Assembly (NCBI RefSeq): GCF_004681975.1
Contig: NZ_SMLK01000008.1
Location: 1 to 64,000, forward strand
Length of the DNA: 64,000 nt
DNA from: Ramlibacter humi
Lineage (GTDB): Bacteria > Pseudomonadota > Gammaproteobacteria > Burkholderiales > Burkholderiaceae_C
Reading direction: 5' to 3'
A program made the position numbers and the translations under genes. The notes beneath the pieces were generated by a model. It was not told where the DNA came from, ran no database searches, and worked only from the letters and a program-made list of their open reading frames with translations. Of the stretch, positions 52,497-60,369 are shown piece after piece. Within the stretch, counting starts at the first letter, position 1; every line of letters starts with the position of its first letter.

Positions 52497-53467
52497 TCCG
52501 ACTGGATGTTGGCGGACTTGATGATGGCGGCGTTGCCCGCCGATTCCTGCGCGATCTGCCGCCCGAATTCGGCGGCGCTGCCGCCGGTGGGCACGTTGTC
52601 GCTGTCCACCAGCCGCACGCGCAGCGGGGGCACGGCCAGCGCCCTGTTCACTTCGGCGTTGACGCGCTCGACGATCGCCGCGGGCGTGCCCGCCGGCGCG
52701 AACAGGCCGAAGACCGACGCCATGTTGGCGGAAGAGAAGCCCAGCTCCGCCAGCGTCGGCGCCTGCGGAAAGGCGTCCAGCCGCGCCGGCGCGCCGACGG
52801 CCAGCACGCGCAGCTTGCCGGCCTTCACGTGCTGCACGATGGCCGGGCTGGTGTTGACCGACAGCACCTCGAACTGGCCGCCCAGCGCGTCGGTGATCTG
52901 CTGGCCGCCGCCCTTGTAGGGGATGTGCGTGATGTTCACCTTCGCGCCGGCCTTCAGCTGTTCCAGCATCAGGTGGCCGAGCGACCCGGGCCCCGAAGTG
53001 GCCCAGCGCACCGCGCCGGGCCTGGCCTTCGCGGCCGCGATCAGCTCCGGCAAGGTCTTCGCAGGCGTGGCGCTGGTGGCGAGCAGCAGCACCGGCGAGT
53101 ACATCACGCTGGCCACCGGCAGCAAATCCTTGGCCGGATCGAAGGGCGACTTGCCCAGGTGCGGGTTCAGCGCCAGCGGACTGATGGCCGAGAAGCCGAA
53201 GGTGTAGCCGTCGGGCGCCGCCTTGGCGACCGCATCCAGCCCGATGCTGCCGCTGGCGCCGGCCTTGTTCTCGACCACCACCGGCTGGCCCAGCACGGCG
53301 GCCAGGCGTTCACCCAGCGCGCGGGCGACGATGTCGCTGACGCCGCCCGGCGGGTAGGCGACGATCATCTTCACGGGCCTGGAAGGCCACGCGCCTTGCG
53401 CGAAAGCGGGCAACGCGGCGGCGGAAACAAGCGCGGCCAATGCGCCGCGGCGGTTGATGAGGGTCAT
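52493..53467 (-). CDS. Bug/TctC family periplasmic substrate-binding protein
   Basis: A 324-residue secreted receptor. The signal peptide (about 1-24) includes RRGALAALVSAAALPAFA. The mature chain has the family hallmarks [39 protein letters not shown] and the VNITHIPYKGGG loop. Such receptors bind carboxylates, amino acids or other small organic acids. No TctAB membrane components are adjacent. Its stop overlaps the start of the PLP-dependent dehydratase gene. Confidence 0.92.
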   Translation of the reverse strand: MTLINRRGALAALVSAAALPAFAQGAWPSRPVKMIVAYPPGGVSDIVARALGERLAAVLGQPVVVENKAGASGSIGLDAVAKAAPDGYTFGFSAISPLALNPHLGKSPFDPAKDLLPVASVMYSPVLLLATSATPAKTLPELIAAAKARPGAVRWATSGPGSLGHLMLEQLKAGAKVNITHIPYKGGGQQITDALGGQFEVLSVNTSPAIVQHVKAGKLRVLAVGAPARLDAFPQAPTLAELGFSSANMASVFGLFAPAGTPAAIVERVNAEVNRALAVPPLRVRLVDSDNVPTGGSAAEFGRQIAQESAGNAAIIKSANIQSE

Positions 53468-53490
53468 GTGGGAATTGTCGCCGTTGGAAA

Positions 53491-53607
53491 GCGGACTCCC
53501 TTACGCAGAGCACGCAGAGATTTCGCAGAGGACGCGAAGAATGCTTTTGGCTGGCTTTGCTCTGCGATCTCCGCGATACCTCCGCGCGCTCCGCGTAAGG
53601 GAGTTCA
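53491..53607. repeat. Long palindromic intergenic repeat, copy 5
   Basis: About 117 bp between the co-directional xerD and Bug receptor genes. The left arm is GGACTCCCTTACGCAGAG, and the right arm read on the other strand begins GAACTCCCTTACGCGGAG. It matches copies 1-3 closely. Confidence 0.85.
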
Positions 53608-53614
53608 CATTGAA

Positions 53615-54535
53615 TCAACCCCGGGGATGGTGCTGCGAATGCAGTTGCTTCAGCCGCTCGCGCGCGACGTGGGTGTAGATCGTCGTCGTGGAGATGTCCG
53701 CGTGCCCCAGCAGCATCTGCACGGCGCGCAGGTCGGCGCCATGGTTGAGCAGGTGGGTGGCGAAGGCGTGCCGCAGGGTGTGCGGCGACAACGGCGCGGT
53801 GATGCCCGCGGCGCGCGCGTACTTGCGCACCAGCACCCAGAACATCGCGCGCGTCATGCCCTGGCCGCGCGCGGTGACGAACAGGTCTTCGCTCTGCTGC
53901 CCGTTCAGGATCTCCGGCCGCGCCTCGGCCAGGTAGCGGGCGATCCAATCGCGTGCCACCTGCCCGAAAGGCACCAGCCTTTCCTTGCTGCCCTTGCCGA
54001 ACACGCGCACCACGTGGTCGTTCATGCTGGCGTGGATGGACTTCAGCGTGACCAGCTCGCTCACGCGCAGGCCGCTGGCGTACATCAATTCCAGCATCGT
54101 GCGGTCGCGCAGGCCCAGCGGCGTGCCCACGTCGGGCGCGGCCAGCAGCGCTTCCACCTGCTTCTCGCTCAGCGTCTTGGGCACGCGCAGCGGCTGCTTG
54201 GCCGATTCCAGCTTCAGCGTGGGATCGGCCTGCACCAGCCGCTGGCGCAGGGCCCAGCGGAAGAAGCGCTTGAAGACGGTGAGCCGCCGGTTGGCCGACG
54301 TCGCCTTGGTCTCGCCGTGCCGCGCCGCGAAGTAGCCCTGCAGGTCGGCTTCGGTGGTTGCTTCCAGAGCGCGGCCGCGGGCACGCAGCCAGGCTGCGTA
54401 GAGCGTCAGGTCGCGGCGGTACGCGGCGAGCGTGTTGCGCGCCAGGCCCTCTTCCAGCCAGAGCGCGTCGATGAACTCGTCGATGGACGGGAAAACGCCG
54501 CCGGCAGGCGGTTGCTGCGCGGCGGCGTGGCGCAT
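53615..54535 (-). CDS. xerD: Tyrosine recombinase XerD
   Basis: A 306-residue site-specific recombinase. The N-terminal SAM-like core-binding domain (about 16-100) is followed by the catalytic domain with the full set R157 (SGLRVSEL), K181 (GKGSKER), H252 and R255 (HTLRHAF), H278 (LGHADI) and nucleophile Y287 (TTIYTH). The length and GLRVSELV..., TTTIYTHVA wording are those of chromosomal XerD, which resolves dimeric chromosomes at dif with XerC. No integrase-type extensions or attachment sites accompany it. It follows a Bug receptor gene by 16 bp. Confidence 0.94.
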   Translation of the reverse strand: MRHAAAQQPPAGGVFPSIDEFIDALWLEEGLARNTLAAYRRDLTLYAAWLRARGRALEATTEADLQGYFAARHGETKATSANRRLTVFKRFFRWALRQRLVQADPTLKLESAKQPLRVPKTLSEKQVEALLAAPDVGTPLGLRDRTMLELMYASGLRVSELVTLKSIHASMNDHVVRVFGKGSKERLVPFGQVARDWIARYLAEARPEILNGQQSEDLFVTARGQGMTRAMFWVLVRKYARAAGITAPLSPHTLRHAFATHLLNHGADLRAVQMLLGHADISTTTIYTHVARERLKQLHSQHHPRG

Positions 54536-54551
54536 TGAGGTGCGCGGGTTG

Positions 54552-55523
54552 TCAGTCCAGCTTCAGCTTGGCCTGGTCCACGACTTTCTTGTAGACCGCG
54601 TATTCGGCCTTGATCTGCTCGGCGAACTGCTGCGGCGTGTTGCCCACGATGATGGAGCCGGTGTCCTCGATGCGCTTGCGCACCGCCGGCTCCTGCAGCG
54701 CCTTGAGCACGCCTTCGTGGATCTTGTTCACGACTTCCGGCGGCAGGTTCTTGGGACCGTAGATGCCGTAGAAGGCCAGGCGGTTCACCGGCTCCAGGCC
54801 CACTTCCTTGAAGGTGGGCACGTTGGGCAGGTCCTTCAGGCGCTGCGGCGCGGCCACCACGATGGGCACCAGGCGGTTTTCCTTGATGAAGGGCAGCGCC
54901 GAGGGCAGGTTGTCGAAGATCATCGGCACCTGGCCGGCCACCGTGTCGTTCAGCGCCGGGCCCGCGCCGCGGTACGGGATGTGCGTGACGAAGGTGCCGG
55001 ACAGGCTCTTGTACAGCTCCATCTGCAGGTGGCCGATGCCGCCCGTGCCGGACGAGGAGTACGAGTAGCGGCCCGGGCTCTTCTTCAGCACTTCGACGAA
55101 GGTCTTGTAGTCCTTGGCCGGGAAGCCGGGGTGCACCGCGATCACGTTGGGCGTGGCCGCGATGTTGATGATGGGCGTGAAGTCGGTCGTCGGGTTGTAC
55201 GGGATCTTGGGGTTGATCGCCGGGTTGGCCGCCACCGTGGACACTGTGGCGATGCCCAGTTCGTAGCCGTCGGGCGTCGCGCGCGAAGTCTGCGTGGCGC
55301 CGATGACGCCGCCGCCGCCGGCCTTGTTCTCCACCACCACGGCCTGGCCCAGCGCCTTGCCCAGGGGGTCGGCGATGACGCGGGCGATGATGTCGGTCGT
55401 GCCGCCGGGAGCGAAGGGCACCACCAGCTTGATCGGCTTGTTCGGGTAACCCTGGGCCAGCGCGGGGCCGGCGGCCGCGGCCAGCGTGGCGGCAGCCAGG
55501 GCGATCCAGTGACGGCGTTGCAT
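54552..55523 (-). CDS. Bug/TctC family periplasmic substrate-binding protein
   Basis: A 323-residue receptor of the same family as the one at 52.5 kb. Signal peptide about 1-23 ([20 protein letters not shown]). It has the segments [39 protein letters not shown] and [11 protein letters not shown]. An AAGGAGAAGTCGC Shine-Dalgarno stretch stands directly before the ATG. Ligand unknown. It lies 16 bp upstream of xerD on the same strand, an unusual partner for a recombinase. Confidence 0.92.
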   Translation of the reverse strand: MQRRHWIALAAATLAAAAGPALAQGYPNKPIKLVVPFAPGGTTDIIARVIADPLGKALGQAVVVENKAGGGGVIGATQTSRATPDGYELGIATVSTVAANPAINPKIPYNPTTDFTPIINIAATPNVIAVHPGFPAKDYKTFVEVLKKSPGRYSYSSSGTGGIGHLQMELYKSLSGTFVTHIPYRGAGPALNDTVAGQVPMIFDNLPSALPFIKENRLVPIVVAAPQRLKDLPNVPTFKEVGLEPVNRLAFYGIYGPKNLPPEVVNKIHEGVLKALQEPAVRKRIEDTGSIIVGNTPQQFAEQIKAEYAVYKKVVDQAKLKLD

Positions 55524-55644
55524 GCGACTTCTCCTTTAAGGGGGATGCGAAACGGAAAACCCGCCAATGCTACCCAACCGGCGGCGGCGGCCCACGTGTG
55601 GATTCCACATAAGGGCTAACCCGGCAGCTGGGTATGCTCATGAG

Positions 55645-56550
55645 GTGGATTTCGCGCGTCTTCTTTTCCCTGACTTTTCCCTCATCGCCATCGGCTACCT
55701 GGTTTGCCGCTTCACCCCGCTGGACCGGACGGTCTGGGACTCGGTGGACCGGCTCGTGTACTACCTGCTGTTCCCGGTGCTGCTGTTCCACTCGGTGGTG
55801 CGCAACCCGCTGGACCTCGTCGCCATGTCCAGCCTGGTCGGCGCGGGCCTGCTGCTCGGGATCTCCGGCATCGGCATGGCCTACGCCCTGCCCCGCCTGC
55901 CCTTCGTCGGTGCACACATCGACCGGCGCGAACACGCCGGCGCGGCGCAGGTGGCTTTCCGCTTCAACTCCTTCATCGCGCTGGCGCTGGCCGAGCGCGT
56001 GGCGGGCGCGCAGGGCGTGCAGCTGCTCGCGGTGCTGATCGGCGTGTGCGTGCCTCTCTTCAACGTCGGCGCCGTGTGGCCGATGGCGCGCCACGGCCAG
56101 ACCGGGCTGGCGGGCGCGCTGGTGCGCAACCCGCTGATCATCGCCACCTTCTCGGGCCTAGCCTTCAACCTGCTGGGGCTGCGCATCCCCGACTTCCTGG
56201 TGCCCACGATCACCCGCATCGGCGGCGCTTCGCTGGCGCTGGGCCTGATGGCCGCCGGCGCGGGCATGCAGTTCGGCAGCCTGTCGCAGTCGCGCGTGCT
56301 CACCGTCTCGGTGCTGGCGATCCGCCACTTCTTCCTGCCGCTGGTGGCCGCGGCGCTGATCGTGCTGTTCCGGCTGGACACGCCGCAGGCGCTGGTGCTG
56401 CTGTCGTTCTCGGCGATGCCCACCGCTTCCAGCTGCTACGTGCTGGCGTCACGGATGGGCTACAACGGCTCGTACGTCGCGGGGCTGGTGACGCTGTCGA
56501 CGATGCTGGGCGTGGCGAGCCTCACCTTCGCGCTAGGCGTGCTGCGCTAG
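55645..56550 (+). CDS. AEC family transporter
   Basis: A 301-residue inner-membrane permease of the auxin-efflux-carrier family with about ten hydrophobic helices. The start is GTG 55645 (VDFARLLFPDFSLIAIGYL), preceded by a GAG-rich tract; the longer frame upstream is not family-like. Signatures include FNSFIALALAE, the GVCVPLFN discontinuity and ALGLMAAGAGM. It may export small carboxylates. The stop overlaps that of queG by 18 bp in convergent orientation. Confidence 0.85.
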   Translation: MDFARLLFPDFSLIAIGYLVCRFTPLDRTVWDSVDRLVYYLLFPVLLFHSVVRNPLDLVAMSSLVGAGLLLGISGIGMAYALPRLPFVGAHIDRREHAGAAQVAFRFNSFIALALAERVAGAQGVQLLAVLIGVCVPLFNVGAVWPMARHGQTGLAGALVRNPLIIATFSGLAFNLLGLRIPDFLVPTITRIGGASLALGLMAAGAGMQFGSLSQSRVLTVSVLAIRHFFLPLVAAALIVLFRLDTPQALVLLSFSAMPTASSCYVLASRMGYNGSYVAGLVTLSTMLGVASLTFALGVLR

Positions 56551-57621
56551 CGCCCACTGCACATGCTCGCGCACCAGCTCGCTGGGATGCGTGAGGCGAG
56601 CCTGCAGCGCCGAGCGCAGCGCGGCGTCGTCCGCGATGCGCAGCGCATTCCCCGCCGCCACCGCCACGTTGCGCAACCACCGCTCGTGCCCGATGCGCCG
56701 GATGGGCCCGCCTTCGGTGCGCCGCAGGAACTCGGCCTCGTCCCAGGACAGCAGCGCCGCCAGGGTAGCCCCGCTGAACCCCTCGCGCGGATCGAAGTCC
56801 GGCAGCGAGCTGCTTTGCGCGTACTTGTTCCACGGGCACGCCAGCTGGCAGTCGTCGCAGCCGTAGACGCGGTTGCCGATGAGGGGCCGCAGCTCCAGCG
56901 GGATGGGGCCGGGATGCTCGATGGTCAGGTACGAGATGCAGCGCCGCGCGTCCAGCCAGTGCGGCGCGACGATCGCGCCGGTGGGGCACACGTCGATGCA
57001 GGCGGCGCAGCTGCCGCAATGCGCGGTGACGGGGGGACTTTCGGGCAGCGCCAGGTCGACGTAGATCTCGCCCAGGAAGAACATCGAGCCGGCTTCGCGG
57101 CTGAGCACCAGCGTGTGCTTGCCGCGCCAGCCCTGGCCGCTGCGGGTGGCCAGTTCCACTTCCAGCACGGGCGCGGAATCGGTGAAGGCGCGGTGGCCGA
57201 AGGGCCCGATCTCCGCGGCGATGCGGTCGCACAGTTTCTGCAGCCGCGAACGCAGCACCTTGTGGTAATCGCGGCCCCGCGCGTACATCGAAACGTAGCC
57301 TTCGTCCGCGCGGCGCAGGCGGTCCCATTCGACGGCCTGCCACTCGCCCGATGTGCCCGCCGGCAGGTAGTCCATGCGCGCCGTGATGACCGAAAGCGTG
57401 CCGGGCACCAGTTCCGCGGGCCGCGCGCGCTTCACGCCGTGCGCCGCCATGTATGCCATTTCGCCGTGAAAACCGTTGGAGAGCCATTGCAGCAGGCCCG
57501 GTTCGGCGGAAGAAAGGTCGACGCCGGCCACGCCGATTTGGGAAAATCCAAGCTCGCGGCCCCATCGACCCAGGGCCGCGGCCAAAGAAGGACCGTCGAT
57601 CTGACCGACAAGCAACGTCAC
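56533..57621 (-). CDS. queG: Epoxyqueuosine reductase
   Basis: A 362-residue cobalamin and iron-sulfur enzyme for the last step of queuosine formation in tRNA. The start is GTG 57621 (VTLLVGQIDGPSLAA...). The two [4Fe-4S] clusters are seen in CGSCAACIDVCPTGAI and CDDCQLACPWN, and the QueG-specific RCISYLTIEHPG lies between them. A HEAT-like C-terminal extension ends in REHVQWALAQHA. It is divergent from tsaE; the two starts nearly meet. Confidence 0.94.
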   Translation of the reverse strand: MTLLVGQIDGPSLAAALGRWGRELGFSQIGVAGVDLSSAEPGLLQWLSNGFHGEMAYMAAHGVKRARPAELVPGTLSVITARMDYLPAGTSGEWQAVEWDRLRRADEGYVSMYARGRDYHKVLRSRLQKLCDRIAAEIGPFGHRAFTDSAPVLEVELATRSGQGWRGKHTLVLSREAGSMFFLGEIYVDLALPESPPVTAHCGSCAACIDVCPTGAIVAPHWLDARRCISYLTIEHPGPIPLELRPLIGNRVYGCDDCQLACPWNKYAQSSSLPDFDPREGFSGATLAALLSWDEAEFLRRTEGGPIRRIGHERWLRNVAVAAGNALRIADDAALRSALQARLTHPSELVREHVQWALAQHA

Positions 57622-58113
57622 CCGCCGATTGTAGGAACCGGCCCCGCGCCGGGACGGGCAGACGCCGCCCTGCTGCACTGGGCAGGCGAGCAGGACACCG
57701 CCGCTTTCGCCGCCCGGCTGGCCGCCCGGCCCGCCATCGCCAACGCGTATGTCGAGCTGCACGGCGACCTGGGCGCGGGCAAGACCACTTTCGTGCGCCA
57801 CCTGCTGCGCGCGCTGGGCGTGAAGGGCCGCGTGAAAAGCCCCACCTACACGCTGGTGGAACCGCACGAGACGCCGGCCTTCCCGGCCTGGCACTTCGAC
57901 TTCTACCGCTTCGACGACCCGCGCGAATGGGAAGACGCGGGCTTTCGCGACGTGTTCGACCAGCACGGGCTGAAGCTGGCCGAGTGGCCCGAGAAAGCAG
58001 CGGGCCTGCTGCCCACCCCCGACCTGGCGCTGCACCTGGCCGTGCAGCCGGACGGCTCGCGCGAGGTGCGCGCGGTCGCCCACAGCGCGCGCGGCCGGGA
58101 GCTGCTCGCATGA
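57538..58113 (+). CDS. tsaE: tRNA threonylcarbamoyladenosine synthesis ATPase TsaE
   Basis: A P-loop ATPase of the t6A synthesis machinery with TsaB and TsaD. The core has Walker A GDLGAGKTT, then KSPTYTLVEPHE, HFDFYRFDDPREWEDAGF and KLAEWPEKA. The start is uncertain. The only standard start codon in frame before the core is TTG 57538, which overlaps queG by 84 bp and would give 191 residues. A shorter form from a rare ATT at 57628 would give about 161, nearer the family length. It overlaps the amidase gene (ATGA), as tsaE and amiC often do. Confidence 0.88.
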   Translation: MGKSKLAAPSTQGRGQRRTVDLTDKQRHPPIVGTGPAPGRADAALLHWAGEQDTAAFAARLAARPAIANAYVELHGDLGAGKTTFVRHLLRALGVKGRVKSPTYTLVEPHETPAFPAWHFDFYRFDDPREWEDAGFRDVFDQHGLKLAEWPEKAAGLLPTPDLALHLAVQPDGSREVRAVAHSARGRELLA

Positions 58114-59483
58114 AGAACGGGCCGACACGCCGCGACATCCTGCAAGGCGGCTCGCTGGTGCTCCTGCTGGGCGCGGCGCAGATCGCGCGCGGCGCCACCA
58201 TCGTGGCCGTGCGCGTGTGGCCCGCGCCCGACTACACGCGCGTGACCATCGAATCCGACTCGCTGCTGGCATCGAAGCAGATCGTCGTGACCAACCCGCC
58301 GCGGCTGGCCGTGGACCTGGAAGGCATCGAGCTCAACCCCGCGCTGCGCGAGCTGGTGGCCAAGGTGCAGGCCGACGACCCCTTCATCGCCGGCATCCGC
58401 GTGGGCCAGAACGCGCCGGGCGTGGTGCGGCTGGTCATCGACCTGAAGCAGCAGGCCCTGCCGCAGGTGTTCACGCTGCCGCCCATCGCGGCCTACCAGC
58501 ACCGGCTGGTGCTGGACTTCCACCCGATGAAGGCGGCCGACCCGCTGGAAGACCTGATCGCGCAGCGGCTGCAGGAAGCGGGGCCGAGGGCCCCCGCGCC
58601 GGCCCCTGCCCCCGCTCCGGCTGCGACGCCGGCACGCGATCCGCTCGGCGAACTCATCGCGCGGCAGAACGAACCGCCGCGCCCGCGGACGCGCGCGTCC
58701 GAGCCCGCGGCCTTGCCGCCCGCACCCGCGGCGCCGGCGGTCGCGACGGCTTCGCGCACCGACCGGCTGATCATCATCGCGCTGGACCCCGGCCACGGCG
58801 GCGAAGACCCCGGCGCGGTGGGCCCCAGCGGCACGCGCGAAAAGGACATCGTGCTGCAGGTGGCGCACCGCCTGCGCGACCGCATCAACGCCACCACGGT
58901 CAACGGCAACCCGATGCGCGCCTTCCTCACGCGCGACGCCGACTTCTTCGTGCCGCTGCAAGTGCGGGTGCAGAAGGCGCGGCGCGTGCAGGCCGACCTG
59001 TTCGTCAGCATCCACGCCGACGCCTTCATCACGCCCACCGCGCGCGGCGCCAGCGTGTTCGCGCTGAGCCACGGCAGCGCGTCCAGTTCAGCCGCGCGCT
59101 GGCTGGCGGAGAAGGAGAACAAGGCCGACCTGATCGGCGGCGTGAACGTGAAGTCGCAGGACCAGCAGGTGGCGCGCGCCATGCTGGACATGAGCACCAC
59201 CGCCCAGATCAACGACAGCCTGAAGCTGGGCGGCGCGCTGCTGGGCGAGATCGGCACCGTGGGCCGGCTGCACAAGCCCAAGGTGGAACAGGCCGGCTTC
59301 GCGGTGCTGAAGGCGCCCGACATCCCCAGCGTGCTGGTGGAAACGGCGTTCATCAGCAACCCCGAAGAGGAAGCGCGGCTGCGCAGCGACGAGTACCAGG
59401 ACAGCCTGGCCGACGCCCTGATGCGCGGGATCACCCGCTATTTCGCGGCCAATCCGCCGTTGGCGCGCAGCCGCTCCGTCTGA
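58110..59483 (+). CDS. amiC: N-acetylmuramoyl-L-alanine amidase (AMIN + Amidase_3)
   Basis: A 457-residue peptidoglycan amidase needed for separation of daughter cells. The N-terminus has a twin-arginine-like signal (TRRDILQGG at 6-14). The AMIN domain spans about 30-140 and directs it to the septum. A Pro/Ala-rich linker leads to the Amidase_3 domain (about 225-455), with zinc ligands and catalytic glutamates in DPGHGGEDPGAVG, GTREKDIVL, SIHADAF and ETAFISNPEEE. The ATG overlaps the tsaE stop by four bases. Confidence 0.94.
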   Translation: MKNGPTRRDILQGGSLVLLLGAAQIARGATIVAVRVWPAPDYTRVTIESDSLLASKQIVVTNPPRLAVDLEGIELNPALRELVAKVQADDPFIAGIRVGQNAPGVVRLVIDLKQQALPQVFTLPPIAAYQHRLVLDFHPMKAADPLEDLIAQRLQEAGPRAPAPAPAPAPAATPARDPLGELIARQNEPPRPRTRASEPAALPPAPAAPAVATASRTDRLIIIALDPGHGGEDPGAVGPSGTREKDIVLQVAHRLRDRINATTVNGNPMRAFLTRDADFFVPLQVRVQKARRVQADLFVSIHADAFITPTARGASVFALSHGSASSSAARWLAEKENKADLIGGVNVKSQDQQVARAMLDMSTTAQINDSLKLGGALLGEIGTVGRLHKPKVEQAGFAVLKAPDIPSVLVETAFISNPEEEARLRSDEYQDSLADALMRGITRYFAANPPLARSRSV

Positions 59484-59636
59484 GGCCCAGCCGCACCGTT
59501 GGCTGTCACGGCGCGGCGCGGGGTGCCGACACCTCCTGTCACGGCCTTCCTACAGTTGCCCGACAGGCCGTTTTCCACAATTCATCGCACAGGCAGGCCG
59601 CGCCTCCCGCGGTCGTGAAAACATGAAGGTGACGAT

Positions 59637-59849
59637 ATGAAGACCAAGCTGTTCGCGGCCGTGGCCGCTGTGACGATGATGGCCCTGACGGGTTGCGGCT
59701 CGATCGACCGCCAGACCGCCGGCACGGTGGGTGGCGCCGCCGTGGGCGGCGTGGTGGGCAACGCGGTGCTGGGCGGCCCCCTGGGCACGCTGGGTGGCGC
59801 GGCTGCCGGCGGCTACCTGGGCCACGAAGCCACGAAGCCCAACCGCTAA
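59637..59849 (+). CDS. Small glycine-zipper lipoprotein (OsmB-like)
   Basis: A 70-residue lipoprotein. The signal peptide ends in the lipobox LTGC with C20 lipidated. The mature part is almost only the glycine-zipper GTVGGAAVGGVVGNAVLGG... repeated as two short helices with G-x3-G spacing, ending in GHEATKPNR. OsmB-like proteins of this kind respond to osmotic stress in enterics; here only the resemblance can be stated. A GAAGGTGA ribosome-binding sequence precedes the ATG. It is convergent with the dioxygenase genes. Confidence 0.85.
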   Translation: MKTKLFAAVAAVTMMALTGCGSIDRQTAGTVGGAAVGGVVGNAVLGGPLGTLGGAAAGGYLGHEATKPNR

Positions 59850-59856
59850 GCGGTTC

Positions 59857-60369
59857 CTAGATCGGGTAGATTAACGAGTTCAGGATCATCTCGCTGTCGT
59901 AGATGCAGCGGCGGTTCCTGAACTTCAGGCCGTCGGGCGTGCGGACGATCTCGTCCAGGTAGCGGCCGACGTTGTAGACCTCGCTCGAATCGCCCGGCCG
60001 GGTGCGGAACACCGCGTAGTTGGCTTGCGCCCTGACCAGGCCGCTGTCATCACCGTCCATCGCGGGCAGCACACGTGCCGGGCCCACCACGTGCCGCGTG
60101 TAGTACGGCCCGTGGTAGATGGTCTGCGTGACGCCGTACACCCGGTCCTTCATCATCCCGCGGCTTTCCAGCGCGATCAGCGCCAGCGGCAGGCCGCGGT
60201 CGAAGTTCTCGCGGCCCTGCACGAAGTAGCGGCCGTCCTCCAGGAAGAATGCCGGCCACTCGTCGAAGCGCCGCTCGTCCAGCGCAGAGGCGTAGTCGGC
60301 GTTGAGGCGGTTGATCTCCGCTTCGAGCAGCAAGGCTTCGACAGGCTCAGCCCGAACGGGTGGGTTCAT
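59857..60369 (-). CDS. Aromatic-ring-hydroxylating dioxygenase beta subunit
   Basis: A 170-residue SnoaL/NTF2-fold protein typical of the small subunit of Rieske dioxygenases (EAEINRLNADYASALDERRFDEW at the start of the fold and VGRYLDEIVRTPDGLKFRNRRCIYDS at the end). It has no catalytic residues and shapes the hexamer. The first 13 residues, MNPPVRAEPVEAL, are encoded by a REP-like repeat and are not part of the fold. The ATG overlaps the alpha-subunit stop (ATGA). Confidence 0.9.
   Translation of the reverse strand: MNPPVRAEPVEALLLEAEINRLNADYASALDERRFDEWPAFFLEDGRYFVQGRENFDRGLPLALIALESRGMMKDRVYGVTQTIYHGPYYTRHVVGPARVLPAMDGDDSGLVRAQANYAVFRTRPGDSSEVYNVGRYLDEIVRTPDGLKFRNRRCIYDSEMILNSLIYPI
60333..60362. 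repeat. REP-like repeat within the dioxygenase beta-subunit gene
   Basis: GGCTTCGACAGGCTCAGCCC followed by GAACGGG. From memory, this sequence with its translation RAEPVEA is one of the commonest dispersed repeats of Comamonadaceae and related genomes, usually intergenic. Here it lies in frame at codons 4-13. Confidence 0.7.

Noticed and set aside
53615-54535. XerD as the integrase of a mobile element.
   Set aside because: It has the size and motifs of the housekeeping recombinase, and there is no tRNA, attachment duplication or phage gene nearby.
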